Assembly: GCA_002435955.1 (NCBI GenBank) | Contig: DIWZ01000041.1 | Span: 33,820 to 86,235 of the forward strand | From: Pelobacter sp. UBA6093 | Lineage (GTDB): Bacteria; Desulfobacterota; Desulfuromonadia; Desulfuromonadales; Syntrophotaleaceae | DNA length: 52,416 nt | Direction of reading: 5' to 3' | Part shown: positions 18,701 to 26,428 of the stretch, one piece after another | Layout of the letters: each line of letters begins with the position of its first letter | How positions within the stretch are numbered: position 1 is the first letter of the stretch | Program-made: the position numbers and the translations under genes | Notes under the pieces: model-generated | Databases searched by the model: none | What the model was told of the DNA's origin: nothing | Seen by the model: only the letters and a program-made list of their open reading frames with translations

Positions 18701-19431
18701 CGACCGATCTCGTCCGTGTAAAGCACTGGCTGCTCGCGGAGCACTTTTCCCAAGGCCAGGTCCGCGGAGAGATTAACGAGCTGCTGCAGCGGACCGGTAA
18801 TGCTGCGGATTACCAGTACCATGATCGTGAGGCCGATCATCAGCGTGGCGCTCAGCAGCGCCACCATGACATACCTGGTCCGGTCGCGCGCTTCATTCGC
18901 CTCGGTGATGAACTGAAGGGCCTTTCGGCTGGCGAAGTCCACCATGATATCGGTCGACGCCACCAGCCTTTGCATATCCGGCAGGACATTGGCCCGATGG
19001 AGTCGCATCGCCTCTTCCCGCTTGTCCTCCCTGAGCAGGACAAGAACTCGAAACGCTCCGTTTTGCCACGCATCATAAGCGACTGTTACCTGGTCGAAAT
19101 CACTCCGCGGTCCGAGATAGCGTTCGCCGATCAACTGGATGTTTTTCCGGGCCATGCGGTCAAGGGCGGCAAACTGTTCGGCCGCGTCCTCGGTGTTTCG
19201 GATCTCGCTGTCGATGAGAGCCGACAGTTTTTGCGCACGCATGGCCTGGATATCGGCCCGCAACCCTAAAAGCGCGCTGCGGACGGTAAAGGGGTGGTCG
19301 TGCAATTTCTGAGTCATGCCGGCCAGCGAGGTAAGCTGATACATCCCCACACCTCCCACGCCGAGGGTGGCGACCAGTAACAGCAGAAAACCTATGGTCA
19401 GGCGGGTGGACAGAGACAATTTCCGAATCAT
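15766..19431 (-). CDS. Large hybrid sensor histidine kinase (TM-HAMP-GAF-HK-REC x3)
   Basis: A 1221-residue inner-membrane kinase. Order of parts: TM1 (about 10-30), a periplasmic four-helix-bundle sensor (31-186), TM2 (187-208), HAMP (210-262), GAF (330-465), a long Gln/Glu coiled coil (475-562), HisKA with His573 (MSHELRTP), ATPase with N box (688-697), DTGIG (726-730) and GGTGLG (755-760), then three receivers with Asp885, Asp1007 and Asp1154. A Pro-rich linker (790-825) precedes the first receiver. The phosphate may pass internally and on to the receiver-kinase at the end of the cluster. GAGGAG precedes the ATG at 7-base spacing. The methylation enzymes CheR and CheB encoded next suggest that the kinase or its partners may be methylated (inference). 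Confidence 0.95.
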   Translation of the reverse strand: MIRKLSLSTRLTIGFLLLLVATLGVGGVGMYQLTSLAGMTQKLHDHPFTVRSALLGLRADIQAMRAQKLSALIDSEIRNTEDAAEQFAALDRMARKNIQLIGERYLGPRSDFDQVTVAYDAWQNGAFRVLVLLREDKREEAMRLHRANVLPDMQRLVASTDIMVDFASRKALQFITEANEARDRTRYVMVALLSATLMIGLTIMVLVIRSITGPLQQLVNLSADLALGKVLREQPVLYTDEIGRLERSFNAIIAASNLMVKQARIIANGNYALEFHLRSEDDALGVALQRMTGALIKREREGQGEVWLKTGQNQLNQKLVGNQEPRKLATAVIRYLAERLHVQIGCLYLLDEKSGRLDLQGSYACSATEVPVAFALGEGLVGQAAVDRRTLLLDDIPADYLRIGSAVGDTRPRHLLIAPFLFENRLVGVVELASLSPFTDLEQEFVSRAAAILGSGFSMALARREMQHLLQTTLDQSKELQVQQEEMAAINEELGEQTHALKGSERLMKMQQEELRATNEELEEKTQTLEMQKEKIQQKNRELEETQQELEEKAHDLEMASQYKSDFLANMSHELRTPLNSLLILSRDLMENRGGNLASQQVESAQVIHNSGIDLLNLINDILDLAKIEAGRMDLFEEDLPLHDLAETLKTRFLPQAREKGVELRVHMEEGMPEAIRSDRQRLEQILNNLVSNAVKFTETGSVEVFFASSAGFTPMESRIEITVRDTGIGIPADKLQGIFEAFKQGDSGTSRRYGGTGLGLAIARNLAGLLGGSVSAESTVAVGSTFTVVLPQSHSLPALPAKPSVPPKSFPVSVPAVAMPAVDDDRDSLARGDRSMLVIEDDPVFAATLRDVCRSMDFKAICALTGEEGLNLARTYLPTGIILDLRLPGMSGWQVLETLKADTGMRHIPVHIISCEDPTRDAYARGAVGFLSKPATREELEGSLKNLEAVINKSIKELLLVEDDDVLRGSIERLLAHDDIAVTAAPSGAAALAALDEKSFDCMVLDLGLPDMSGFELLKRLRAEGRCAALPVIVYTGRELSREEERELREVSESIIVKGAKSEERLVDETAIFLHRVVNKLGKSRQQVIVNLYDRDFYLQEKKVLLVDDDMRNLFALAKVLDDRGLQVIKAEAGDKALSLLRDGAEADLILMDIMMPGLDGYQTTRAIRELGIRTPIIALTAKAMKEDRDKCLAAGANDYLAKPVDIDRLMSMMRVWLYA

Positions 19432-19568
19432 AGGAGGACTCCTCTACTTCTATCGACAGCTGGCCGTCGGTCCAGTTTGCGCCGACGCATTATATCTTTA
19501 TAGCTCTTTATTTTCAGCAAAAAACCGTGAAAAATCCCACGCAAGAAAGTGGCGACCTTTTTTGGCTG

Positions 19569-19597
19569 GTGCCCATCCGGAAATCCCTGATGGACAC
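19569..19597. repeat. Hairpin related to family B repeat ends
   Basis: GTGCCCATCC, a short loop, then GATGGACAC form a hairpin with one mismatch. It closely resembles the hairpin at 23222-23262 and the inverted ends of the family B elements at 36795 and 49520. It lies in the 276-bp spacer between the divergent hybrid kinase and ric genes. Confidence 0.6.
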
Positions 19598-19707
19598 TCG
19601 CTATTGGGCTCCCCTGAAGATGACTTGAAGTTTGACAGGAACAGGTTACCTTTAATCACTGCAGTCTCCGACGCTACAGGTTGCATAACCAGACTCGGGA
19701 GGAAACG

Positions 19708-20439
19708 ATGCAAGAATCAAAGGGACAATCCCCGGAGGAGCTTTCCCTCAAAACCATCGGTAGCCTGGTAGCCGATGATTATCGGATCGCAGAGGTTTTC
19801 GAGAAAAACAACATCGATTTTTGTTGCGGGGGCAACGTCACCCTGCGCGACGCCTGCCGGGAAAAAGGGGTCGATCCAGCTGCTATTTTGCGGGACATTG
19901 AGGAGGTGAAGCGCGAACCCATCGAGCGAAGCCAGAATTTTATGGCATGGGAACTTCCATTCCTGGCAGACTATATCGTCAATGTCCACCATGCCTATAT
20001 CAACGAGAATACGGCACAACTCGCTGCGTATACCCAAAAGATCGCCGAGATCCACGGTAGCCGCCATCCCGAGGTGAAAGAGATTGCCGTGATCTTCAGC
20101 AAGATTGCAAAGGATCTGATAGCTCACCTGCGCGAAGAAGAGGATTTTTTATTTCCGAAGATCAAACGGGTACACGAGGCAAAAAAAGCCGGCAAAGCAC
20201 CGGAGCAACCTGATTTAAACACGATCAGGGACATTCTTGAGAAACTCCGCCGTGAGCACGAGGAAGTTGGCGATGCGATCCATACCATCCGTCATCTTGC
20301 CAAGGAGTACGAAATTCCGGCGGATGCCTGCAATACCTATACTGTCACTTACCAACGCCTGAAAGAATTCGAGGACGATCTCCACAAGCATGTTCACCTG
20401 GAAAACAACATTCTGTTCCTCAAAGCGGAACAACTCTGA
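19708..20439 (+). CDS. ric: Iron-sulfur cluster repair di-iron protein Ric (YtfE/ScdA)
   Basis: A 243-residue protein that repairs Fe-S clusters damaged by nitric oxide or oxygen. It has the N-terminal ScdA domain with D-F-C-C-G-G (Asp37 to Gly42), followed by a hemerythrin-like four-helix domain whose di-iron ligands are supplied by His/Glu motifs (NVHHAYINE, HLREEEDFLFP, REHEEVGDAI, KHVHLENNILF). The length fits the family. GGGAGG lies before the ATG at 19708; an earlier in-frame ATG at 19681 lacks a site. TTGACA at 19632-19637 may be the -35 box, but no good -10 was seen. The gene is divergent from the sensor-kinase cluster. Confidence 0.95.
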   Translation: MQESKGQSPEELSLKTIGSLVADDYRIAEVFEKNNIDFCCGGNVTLRDACREKGVDPAAILRDIEEVKREPIERSQNFMAWELPFLADYIVNVHHAYINENTAQLAAYTQKIAEIHGSRHPEVKEIAVIFSKIAKDLIAHLREEEDFLFPKIKRVHEAKKAGKAPEQPDLNTIRDILEKLRREHEEVGDAIHTIRHLAKEYEIPADACNTYTVTYQRLKEFEDDLHKHVHLENNILFLKAEQL

Positions 20440-20575
20440 AGGGTTGGTTCCCAAAGCTCAACCAATGCATTAAGGTAGAACGCCGTCATCAACCTGCCCT
20501 GCGAATTACCCGGACGTACAACGACCTGGCCAGAGATGCAACAAGCCATTGCCCTGCCGGGCGCTCCATAAAAAA

Positions 20576-20596
20576 AAGCGCCTCAAAGAGGCGCTT
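20576..20596 (-). terminator. Rho-independent terminator of the chemoreceptor gene
   Basis: A 9-bp perfect stem (AAGCGCCTC and complement) with a 3-base loop. Read on the minus strand it is followed by a run of Ts, five bases past the stop codon at 20602. Confidence 0.92.
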
Positions 20597-20601
20597 AAAT
20601 T

Positions 20602-22824
20602 TCATCCATGCAACAAACGAGTCGGAGTTTGTTGCTCTTTGAGCTTAAACTGGGAAATCTGTTGCTGCAATGCGCTGGCCTGGCTGGAGAGTTCTTCTGC
20701 AACCGCAGCGTTTTCTTCCGCGGTAGCGGTATTTTGCTGCGTCACCGCATCTATCTGGGTCAATCCTTGATTGATTTGAGTGATCCCTTGAACCTGTTCC
20801 TGAGAGGAAAGCGCGATATCGCTGATAAAATCGGTTACGCGGGAGATTTCCCGAACAATTTCATTCAGAGACGAAGCAGCGTTACCGGCAATACTCGCTC
20901 CTCTAGCGGTTTTACCCACCGAACCCTCGATCAATACGGCTGTTTCCTTGGCAGCAACCGCACTGCGCGCTGCCAGGTTGCGAACCTCTTCGGCCACCAC
21001 CGCAAAGCCTTTGCCATGCTGGCCCGCGCGGGCGGCCTCAACCGCGGCATTCAGTGCCAGCAGGTTGGTCTGGAAAGCAATTTCATCGATAACCTTGATG
21101 ATTTTGGAAATATCCATACTGGAAGCATTGATATCCTGCATGGCGGCTACCATGTCCTCCATCTGGACTTTACCTGTTTCGGCAGCATTGCGCGCATTAT
21201 GCGACAGGCTATTCGCCTGGGTCGCGTTTTCCGCATTATTTTTGGTTTTAAATTCCAGTTCCCGCATGGAACTGCTGATCTGCTCCATGGAACTGGCCGA
21301 CTCCGTCGCTCCCTGGGAAAGCGCCTGGCTGCTGTCGGCGACCTGGCCTGAACCTGAAGAAATCTGACTGCTGGCCCGCTGAATCTGCACCATCAACTCG
21401 TTCAGGGCGCGATTGGTATTTGCCAGAGGTTCCTTAATCATGCCGGTGGTTTCAAAGGTAAAATCCCCTTCGGACAATCGCTGGAAAGCTGCCAGGATTT
21501 CATTACTCAAGTTATCGGCGAATTGATTCATGGTCGCGGCAAGCTGGCCGATTTCGTCCTTGCTCTTGATGTCAAGACGCTGGTCAAGCTTCCCCGCTTC
21601 CAGCGCCTGAAGCATATCCACCGCCTGGCCCAACGGCTTGCTGATAGAACGGCCACCGAGGGCGGCGCCAACGACGGTAACTCCGCCCGCCACCACGGCG
21701 ATAAAGATGATCCATTTGGCCATGGCATTGAGATGACCATTGATATTGGCGATCAGAGCCTCAATATCCTTGGCGTCATATTCCGCGACAATCACCCAGT
21801 CCCACGGTTTATAATAAGACACGACACCCAACTTGACCGAGGCTTCACCCGTATGGGGGTCTTTCAGGACATATTTTTCAACGAAAGTTCCTATTTTTCC
21901 GGTGGTATTGTCCAGGCTGCCGGCTTTATCCAGGATATTTTTGACGTAAGGCGAACCTTCCAGGTCGGTGGCCGACAACAGATTCTGCCCCTCCTCCTCT
22001 TTATTTTTGGAAAGAAGAATTTTACCCTTCTGATCCTGCGACCCACCGACAACATATACATGGCCGGTTTTGCCGACGACAATATCGAGGATCCCCTTGC
22101 GTAGACTCTCGACGTTTTCCTGTTTTTCACCGAAATACAAGACCCCGACTACACGACTTTTGTCGTGGTTCCACAATGGCTTGTAGGCGGTTATATACCA
22201 ATCGTTAACCACAAAGGCACGACCGATGAAAATTTCCCCCTGCAGCACAGCTTCAATCACAGGATTCGGCCGGCCATTTTTTATCCGGGGGATAAAGGTC
22301 CCGATAGCGCGTTGGCCATCGGTCGCGAGAACATTGGTGGCGACCCGCAACATATCGCCAGCCTCGTTCATGCGCTGGAAAACCGTTGTCGTCCCGCCGA
22401 CAAGGTCCTGCATCTTGTCAACCAGCGGTGTGACGACAGCGGCTTCGGAATTCTTTCCCAGCCACTGGCCGCCCAGCATCAGTTTTGGTAATGCGACCGT
22501 CACCTTCTCTTCGGTAAACTGGTTAACAGCCTCCCAGGTCACCACTTCGTCAGACAAACGAACGCCGCCGGCATTGTCCAGCACTTCCTGCGCCACATTC
22601 AAATTCGCCTGCACCTGCTTGGTTACCGACTCGGCCATGGCCTGCGACATCAGGTAGATGTTTTCCGCGACCTTGGAGCCTTCTTGTTCGGCAAGACCCA
22701 GGATTTCTTTATCCACCTGGTGCTTGATAACCCCTTTTTGATAAAGGGCGACCCCCACAATGGCTATAGCCGTTATGGCTATCAGCAAGATCCCACCCGA
22801 TGTAATTTTCCCCTGAATTTTCAT
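20602..22824 (-). CDS. Methyl-accepting chemotaxis protein with Cache sensor
   Basis: A 740-residue inner-membrane chemoreceptor. TM1 is at about 9-28, an extracytoplasmic Cache_3-Cache_2-type double sensor at 40-355, TM2 at 371-390, HAMP at 391-445, and the cytoplasmic signalling helical hairpin at 480-735. The highly conserved tip is visible (EIAFQTNLLALNAAVEAARA, from residue 581). The Cache part includes KTGHVYVVGG and SYYKPWDWVIVAEYD, typical of this sensor class, which binds small organic ligands. There is no C-terminal NWETF-type pentapeptide. It stands alone with its own terminator; the methylation enzymes at 14-16 kb may or may not act on it. Confidence 0.95.
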   Translation of the reverse strand: MKIQGKITSGGILLIAITAIAIVGVALYQKGVIKHQVDKEILGLAEQEGSKVAENIYLMSQAMAESVTKQVQANLNVAQEVLDNAGGVRLSDEVVTWEAVNQFTEEKVTVALPKLMLGGQWLGKNSEAAVVTPLVDKMQDLVGGTTTVFQRMNEAGDMLRVATNVLATDGQRAIGTFIPRIKNGRPNPVIEAVLQGEIFIGRAFVVNDWYITAYKPLWNHDKSRVVGVLYFGEKQENVESLRKGILDIVVGKTGHVYVVGGSQDQKGKILLSKNKEEEGQNLLSATDLEGSPYVKNILDKAGSLDNTTGKIGTFVEKYVLKDPHTGEASVKLGVVSYYKPWDWVIVAEYDAKDIEALIANINGHLNAMAKWIIFIAVVAGGVTVVGAALGGRSISKPLGQAVDMLQALEAGKLDQRLDIKSKDEIGQLAATMNQFADNLSNEILAAFQRLSEGDFTFETTGMIKEPLANTNRALNELMVQIQRASSQISSGSGQVADSSQALSQGATESASSMEQISSSMRELEFKTKNNAENATQANSLSHNARNAAETGKVQMEDMVAAMQDINASSMDISKIIKVIDEIAFQTNLLALNAAVEAARAGQHGKGFAVVAEEVRNLAARSAVAAKETAVLIEGSVGKTARGASIAGNAASSLNEIVREISRVTDFISDIALSSQEQVQGITQINQGLTQIDAVTQQNTATAEENAAVAEELSSQASALQQQISQFKLKEQQTPTRLLHG

Positions 22825-23221
22825 AGCAAATTTCCTAACTTCAAATAGTCAAACATTGTAAACGGCCAAAAAAACGTGCCCGCCCGCATCGCTATATTTT
22901 TTTCAACATAACGCAACCTGAAAAAAAATCCTCCAATCGAATCCTGCGCGGCGGTGTTGAAACATGGGCATGCTCAACGCACAAGGACAGTACTCGGACA
23001 TATCGGAGTAAAACTTTCGCAGAGTTATCCCCCTGCGGGCAGACAAAGGAAAACCTTCTCTGCCCGTTACCACATATATGGTTAGGGTTTTTCGAAGTTC
23101 CGAGTATTAAATGTGGACTCAAGAGAGGTGCTACATTACAAAAATCAAGGGAATGGATATAACAAATTACCCGAGACATTACAAGTAATTTAATAAAGTA
23201 TGCATGTTTTCATTCTACCAT

Positions 23222-23262
23222 TAGTTCGTGTCCATCCGGGAACTATGGATGGACACGAACTA
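23222..23262. repeat. Family B-type solo hairpin
   Basis: A perfect 16-bp inverted repeat (TAGTTCGTGTCCATCC, 9-base loop, complement). Its core GTGTCCATCC...GGATGGACAC matches the ends of the family B elements. Its last base is the first base of the family A element that follows. The surrounding gap (22825-23416) shows no gene. Confidence 0.8.
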
Positions 23263-23325
23263 GGAGACTGTCGGACTATCCATGCGCCGGCTGCAAATTC
23301 GGCCCGGATAGTCTGACAGTCTCCT
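23262..23325 (+). repeat. Family A palindromic repeat, copy 3
   Basis: A 64-bp element with 20-bp terminal inverted repeats (AGGAGACTGTCGGACTATCC and its complement with one mismatch) around the core ATGCGCCGGCTGCAAATTCG + GCCC. It is nearly identical in length and sequence to 47598-47661 and has no coding capacity. Confidence 0.92.
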
Positions 23326-23416
23326 GGGAATCTTTACTGTTCTGCAAATCAGAAGTATACTTTTCAGGTAACCCCTCCGCAGTACCCAGGGAGGAAAACC
23401 TAAAGGGAGGCACCCC

Positions 23417-23626
23417 ATGGCAGGAAAAATTTTTTATCGGCAGAGAAGCAAGATGGTTGATGGTGCGAAACAGCCGCGGTACATATTGGTGGCCGTTTCG
23501 GGACTTGACCTGAAGGTCTATGGTCAGCATCTCAGGATGTGCGAGTTGAAACAGATTGCCGAAGCGGTTGGCGCCGAGTTGGTCGGACTCAACCGAGGAC
23601 CGAAACATGCAGGCGATGAGGATTAA
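23417..23626 (+). CDS. Conserved small hypothetical protein (69 aa)
   Basis: A 69-residue soluble basic protein (IFYRQRSKMVDGAKQPRYIL, VSGLDLKVYGQHLRMCELKQ) with no known domain. A good ribosome binding site (GGGAGG) at correct spacing and a strong terminator 27 bp after the stop support it as a real gene. It is convergent with the storage-protein gene. The upstream 90 bp follow two repeat elements. Function unknown. Confidence 0.65.
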   Translation: MAGKIFYRQRSKMVDGAKQPRYILVAVSGLDLKVYGQHLRMCELKQIAEAVGAELVGLNRGPKHAGDED

Positions 23627-23653
23627 GATTAATCGAAACATTGCCTGAGCTGA

Positions 23654-23686
23654 AAAAGGGAGGTTGCCAAAAGCAACCTCCCTTTT
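23654..23686. terminator. Bidirectional terminator
   Basis: A perfect 14-bp stem (AAAAGGGAGGTTGC and complement, loop CAAAA) with A-run and T-run on its two sides. It serves the small plus-strand gene and the minus-strand storage-protein gene. Confidence 0.92.
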
Positions 23687-23696
23687 GTTATCGCCT

Positions 23697-24500
23697 TTAC
23701 CGTCTGATCGTCGTTCCGACCCTCTCACCATTGATCGCCTTCCGGATATTGCCGGTGACATGACCGTTGACGATCCGTATTTCCGGAATATTTACCGCAT
23801 CCCGCAGGATGTAGAGCATCTTTCGCTCCATCACCATGTCTTCCATATCCATATCGATCAATTCCTGCACTCCGATTTCCTCGATCAGCTCAGCATTCGA
23901 ATTTACCCGTGGGTCTTCGGTATAGAGACCATCCACGTTCTTGACCAGAATGCAGCTTTTCGCACCGAGAACCTCCGCCATCAGCAGCGCCCCCGTGTCG
24001 GTGCGGTGAGGGGGAATGACGCCTACGCCCGGCGGATGCTCATACAGCCCGTAGGGTGGGGTGCCGTGACTGACCGGCAGCAAACCCAAATGCAGCATGG
24101 TCGGCAGATCGAGCAGATCGCCGGTCTTGATCCGCGAGCCGCCCCACTTGGAGAGCAGCAGGGTAACGATTTCGGCGTTCTGTTCACTGATCTTTCCGGC
24201 CAGTTCGGCCAGTACTCCGGTGGGCATGCCCAGATCGATCCCGATGTCGAGGATATGCCGGACCCGCACCCCTCCGCCGGTCACGACCAGCAACTTCTCC
24301 TTGCGTGAGAGCTCTCCGAGCTCTTCCATCAGGGGCAACACCACCTCCCGGCCATAATCGATAATCCCGTGACCGCCGATCTTCACCACGTTTAACTCGG
24401 GGACCAGCTTGATCTGATCGGCCGTATGTCGTTTCATCAGGCCCTTACGCACCAGGGTTTCACCCTTGAGCTTATTCTCTATTTCATATCTGACGTTCAT
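23697..24500 (-). CDS. Molybdenum/tungsten storage protein-like amino acid kinase family protein
   Basis: A 267-residue member of the amino acid kinase fold that resembles MosA/MosB of the ATP-dependent molybdenum/tungsten storage protein (MoSto) more than UMP kinase: VVKIGGHGIIDYG, LLVVTGGGVRVRHILDIGID, a long insertion, IPPHRTDTGALL and LVKNVDGLYTEDP. MoSto stores polyoxomolybdate or -tungstate clusters in the cytoplasm using ATP. Known MoSto is an alpha/beta hexamer; only one gene is present here, so it may be a homo-oligomer. It lies 83 bp downstream of tonB in the same direction with no terminator between, so it may be the last gene of the uptake operon. GGAGG precedes the ATG. A uridylate-kinase-like role is the main alternative. 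Confidence 0.8.
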   Translation of the reverse strand: MNVRYEIENKLKGETLVRKGLMKRHTADQIKLVPELNVVKIGGHGIIDYGREVVLPLMEELGELSRKEKLLVVTGGGVRVRHILDIGIDLGMPTGVLAELAGKISEQNAEIVTLLLSKWGGSRIKTGDLLDLPTMLHLGLLPVSHGTPPYGLYEHPPGVGVIPPHRTDTGALLMAEVLGAKSCILVKNVDGLYTEDPRVNSNAELIEEIGVQELIDMDMEDMVMERKMLYILRDAVNIPEIRIVNGHVTGNIRKAINGERVGTTIRR

Positions 24501-24583
24501 CCACGCACCTCCAATTTTGTTGATTGTAGTATCCAGGCTTTTTCTCCATCGGCCCCAGATGCGAAATTGGCAAGAACCTCTAT

Positions 24584-25321
24584 CTAGCGCAAAAAAAACT
24601 TCACAGGAATTTCCAGTGCTTTCATCTCGCCCGGAGCCAAGGGAAAGGCCGGATAGGGCGCACCCCGACTCACTGCGAGCAACGCTGCGTTATCGAGCTG
24701 CCGGAACCCGGAGCTTCGGGTTACCACCGGAGCATCCAGCAGCCGACCATCGGAGGTCAGTCGAAACGTTACGACAACAACCCCTTCCTGGCGACGCTGT
24801 TGGGCCATCGGGGGGTAACGCTTGGCCGCATCTATACGTGCTCTGATGGCATTGAAATAAGCGGCCAATGCGGACTGAGCCCCCGTCCCTTGCCGGCCCT
24901 GCCCGCCTCCGGATAAGCCGGGACCACTACCGGTGTCGGAACCGTTCGCCCCTGCTCCGGGTGAACGCAAAGCCACGCTTGTCGGTCCGGGTACTCCTCC
25001 GACAACCGGTGTCTGATGCTCGCCATCCTCATCGAAGCCGACCGCGGTTGGCGGAGCTGAAAATGGTACCGACAATGCCAGTCGTGGAGCGACCGAGGTC
25101 GTCATCGGCAAGGAAGCGGGGCTAGGCATTTCCGGCCCGGCTACAGGTGTAGGAGCTTGCACGCTTGGCGGCATACCGGAAGTAATGGCCCCTTCGAGAT
25201 TTACCTCGATGCGGTTGGCCACCCGCCGCGGTTGGATCAACCCCATACCAAGGGCCAGCACCAAGGCAACATGTACCGTAAGGGACGTACTGAAGGCCAT
25301 CCAGGTACGAGGGATCTTCAC
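24584..25321 (-). CDS. tonB: TonB family protein
   Basis: A 245-residue energy-transducing protein. The N-terminal membrane helix (about 10-30, with S and H as in TonB: TSLTVHVALVLALG) is followed by a long Pro/Gly/Ser/Thr-rich periplasmic spacer and a C-terminal TonB domain (about 160-245; RIDAAKRYPPMAQQRRQEG, VVVTFRLTSDGRLLDA, SSGFRQLDNAALLAV). It couples the proton gradient sensed by ExbB/ExbD to outer-membrane receptors. The GTG start overlaps the ExbD stop as GTGA. It is probably dedicated to the receptor encoded at 31-33 kb in the same locus. Confidence 0.93.
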   Translation of the reverse strand: MKIPRTWMAFSTSLTVHVALVLALGMGLIQPRRVANRIEVNLEGAITSGMPPSVQAPTPVAGPEMPSPASLPMTTSVAPRLALSVPFSAPPTAVGFDEDGEHQTPVVGGVPGPTSVALRSPGAGANGSDTGSGPGLSGGGQGRQGTGAQSALAAYFNAIRARIDAAKRYPPMAQQRRQEGVVVVTFRLTSDGRLLDAPVVTRSSGFRQLDNAALLAVSRGAPYPAFPLAPGEMKALEIPVKFFLR

Positions 25322-25719
25322 GGCGAGCCCGCTGCTTCGAGGGTGGCCACGACGATCCGCACCGCACCGGCTTTTTTGGATTGCTCCATGACCGAAACCG
25401 CCGTCTGCAGGGGCACATCCCGGTCGCCACGGATGACCACCGTGGTGTCAGCCCCAAGCAGGCTTCGCAGTTTTTGTTCGAGATCGGATAGCGGAAGTTG
25501 CTGGCCTGCGACAAATAACCGCCCGTCACGGGTGATAGCCACGGCAACTTCTTTCTTCTCTCGAGAGGTGGAGCTGGCTGCGGCAGGCAAGCGCACGCCG
25601 ATCCCCTCTTCTTCTATAAATTGGGTGGTGAGCAGAAAAAACACCAGCAGCAGAAAGACGATATCTATAAGGGGGGTCAGGTTCAACCCCGTCGTCTGGG
25701 AGCGAACCGGGATATCCAT
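25318..25719 (-). CDS. exbD: ExbD/TolR-family proton-channel protein
   Basis: A 133-residue protein with one N-terminal membrane helix (LNLTPLIDIVFLLLVFFLL) that carries the conserved Asp in PLID, the proton-carrying residue of ExbD/TolR, and a periplasmic domain with the family GDRDVPLQT segment. Two starts are possible: GTG at 25722 or ATG at 25719. The ATG was chosen; it gives a TGATG junction with the exbB stop and GGGAG at 8-base spacing. It works with ExbB and TonB encoded on either side. Confidence 0.93.
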   Translation of the reverse strand: MDIPVRSQTTGLNLTPLIDIVFLLLVFFLLTTQFIEEEGIGVRLPAAASSTSREKKEVAVAITRDGRLFVAGQQLPLSDLEQKLRSLLGADTTVVIRGDRDVPLQTAVSVMEQSKKAGAVRIVVATLEAAGSP

Positions 25720-26423
25720 CACTTGGTCTCCCGGCCACCACCGGTAACGGAATGTACCGTGCCCAGGCCCTTTTCCTTCTCAACTCCGAGCTGGCCGGCA
25801 TCTTCGAGGGCATCGAGAAAAGCGCCGGTCTCCTCCTTCATATCGGCCACCATGGTGTGCACTTTCCCCTGCAGATAGTTATGCGCCACCATGGCAGGAA
25901 TAGCCACCCCGAGGCCAAGGGCCGTGGTCAACATCGCTTCCCAGATACCTCCGGCCAGAACCGATGAGTCGACCTTGCCACCGAGGTTTTCGATGGCCTG
26001 AAAGGCCTTGATCATGCCTGCCACGGTGCCAAGCAAACCGAGCAACGGCGAAATACCGGCAATAAGGAACAGGGTGGGCAGAAACCGCTCCATGTTTCGC
26101 ACTTCGCGTGTCGCGGCATGGCTGAAGGTCTTTTCCAGTTCAACGCGACCGGTGCCTCGTCTTTTACTCTCCAGGCGCGCCAAAACCTCGATCATGGCCA
26201 CCGCCCAGGGATGGCGCTCCTCCTTGAGCATGGACGCCGCCGCGGCAAAATCACCTTCTTGAGCCCGTTTGCGCAAACGATGAAACAACCGGGGATCCTT
26301 GAGCCGCAGGGACCGATAAGCCATCACCCGCTCGATGATGATGAACAGCGCGATCACCGAACAAAGGATGATGGTGATCCCGATGGGACCGGCCTTATCC
26401 AGAAAAACCAACAAGTTCTGCAT
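25719..26423 (-). CDS. exbB: ExbB/MotA/TolQ-family proton-channel protein
   Basis: A 234-residue protein with three membrane helices (about 15-36, 125-150 and 165-185) and the family GLLGTVAGMIKAF and TALGLGVAIPAMVAHN segments. It forms the proton channel that drives TonB. A GTG at 26432 overlaps the preceding stop, but AAGGAG then has no spacing; the ATG at 26423 has 8 bases and was chosen. It is followed immediately by exbD and tonB. Confidence 0.93.
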   Translation of the reverse strand: MQNLLVFLDKAGPIGITIILCSVIALFIIIERVMAYRSLRLKDPRLFHRLRKRAQEGDFAAAASMLKEERHPWAVAMIEVLARLESKRRGTGRVELEKTFSHAATREVRNMERFLPTLFLIAGISPLLGLLGTVAGMIKAFQAIENLGGKVDSSVLAGGIWEAMLTTALGLGVAIPAMVAHNYLQGKVHTMVADMKEETGAFLDALEDAGQLGVEKEKGLGTVHSVTGGGRETK

Positions 26424-26428
26424 GGCCT

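Noticed and set aside
17503..19269. A 588-codon open frame antisense to the large hybrid kinase
   Set aside because: Shadow of the kinase coding frame; Gln/His/Leu-rich product with no recognisable domain and no ribosome binding site.
22892..23179. A 95-codon minus-strand frame upstream of the chemoreceptor
   Set aside because: No ribosome binding site and random-looking composition.
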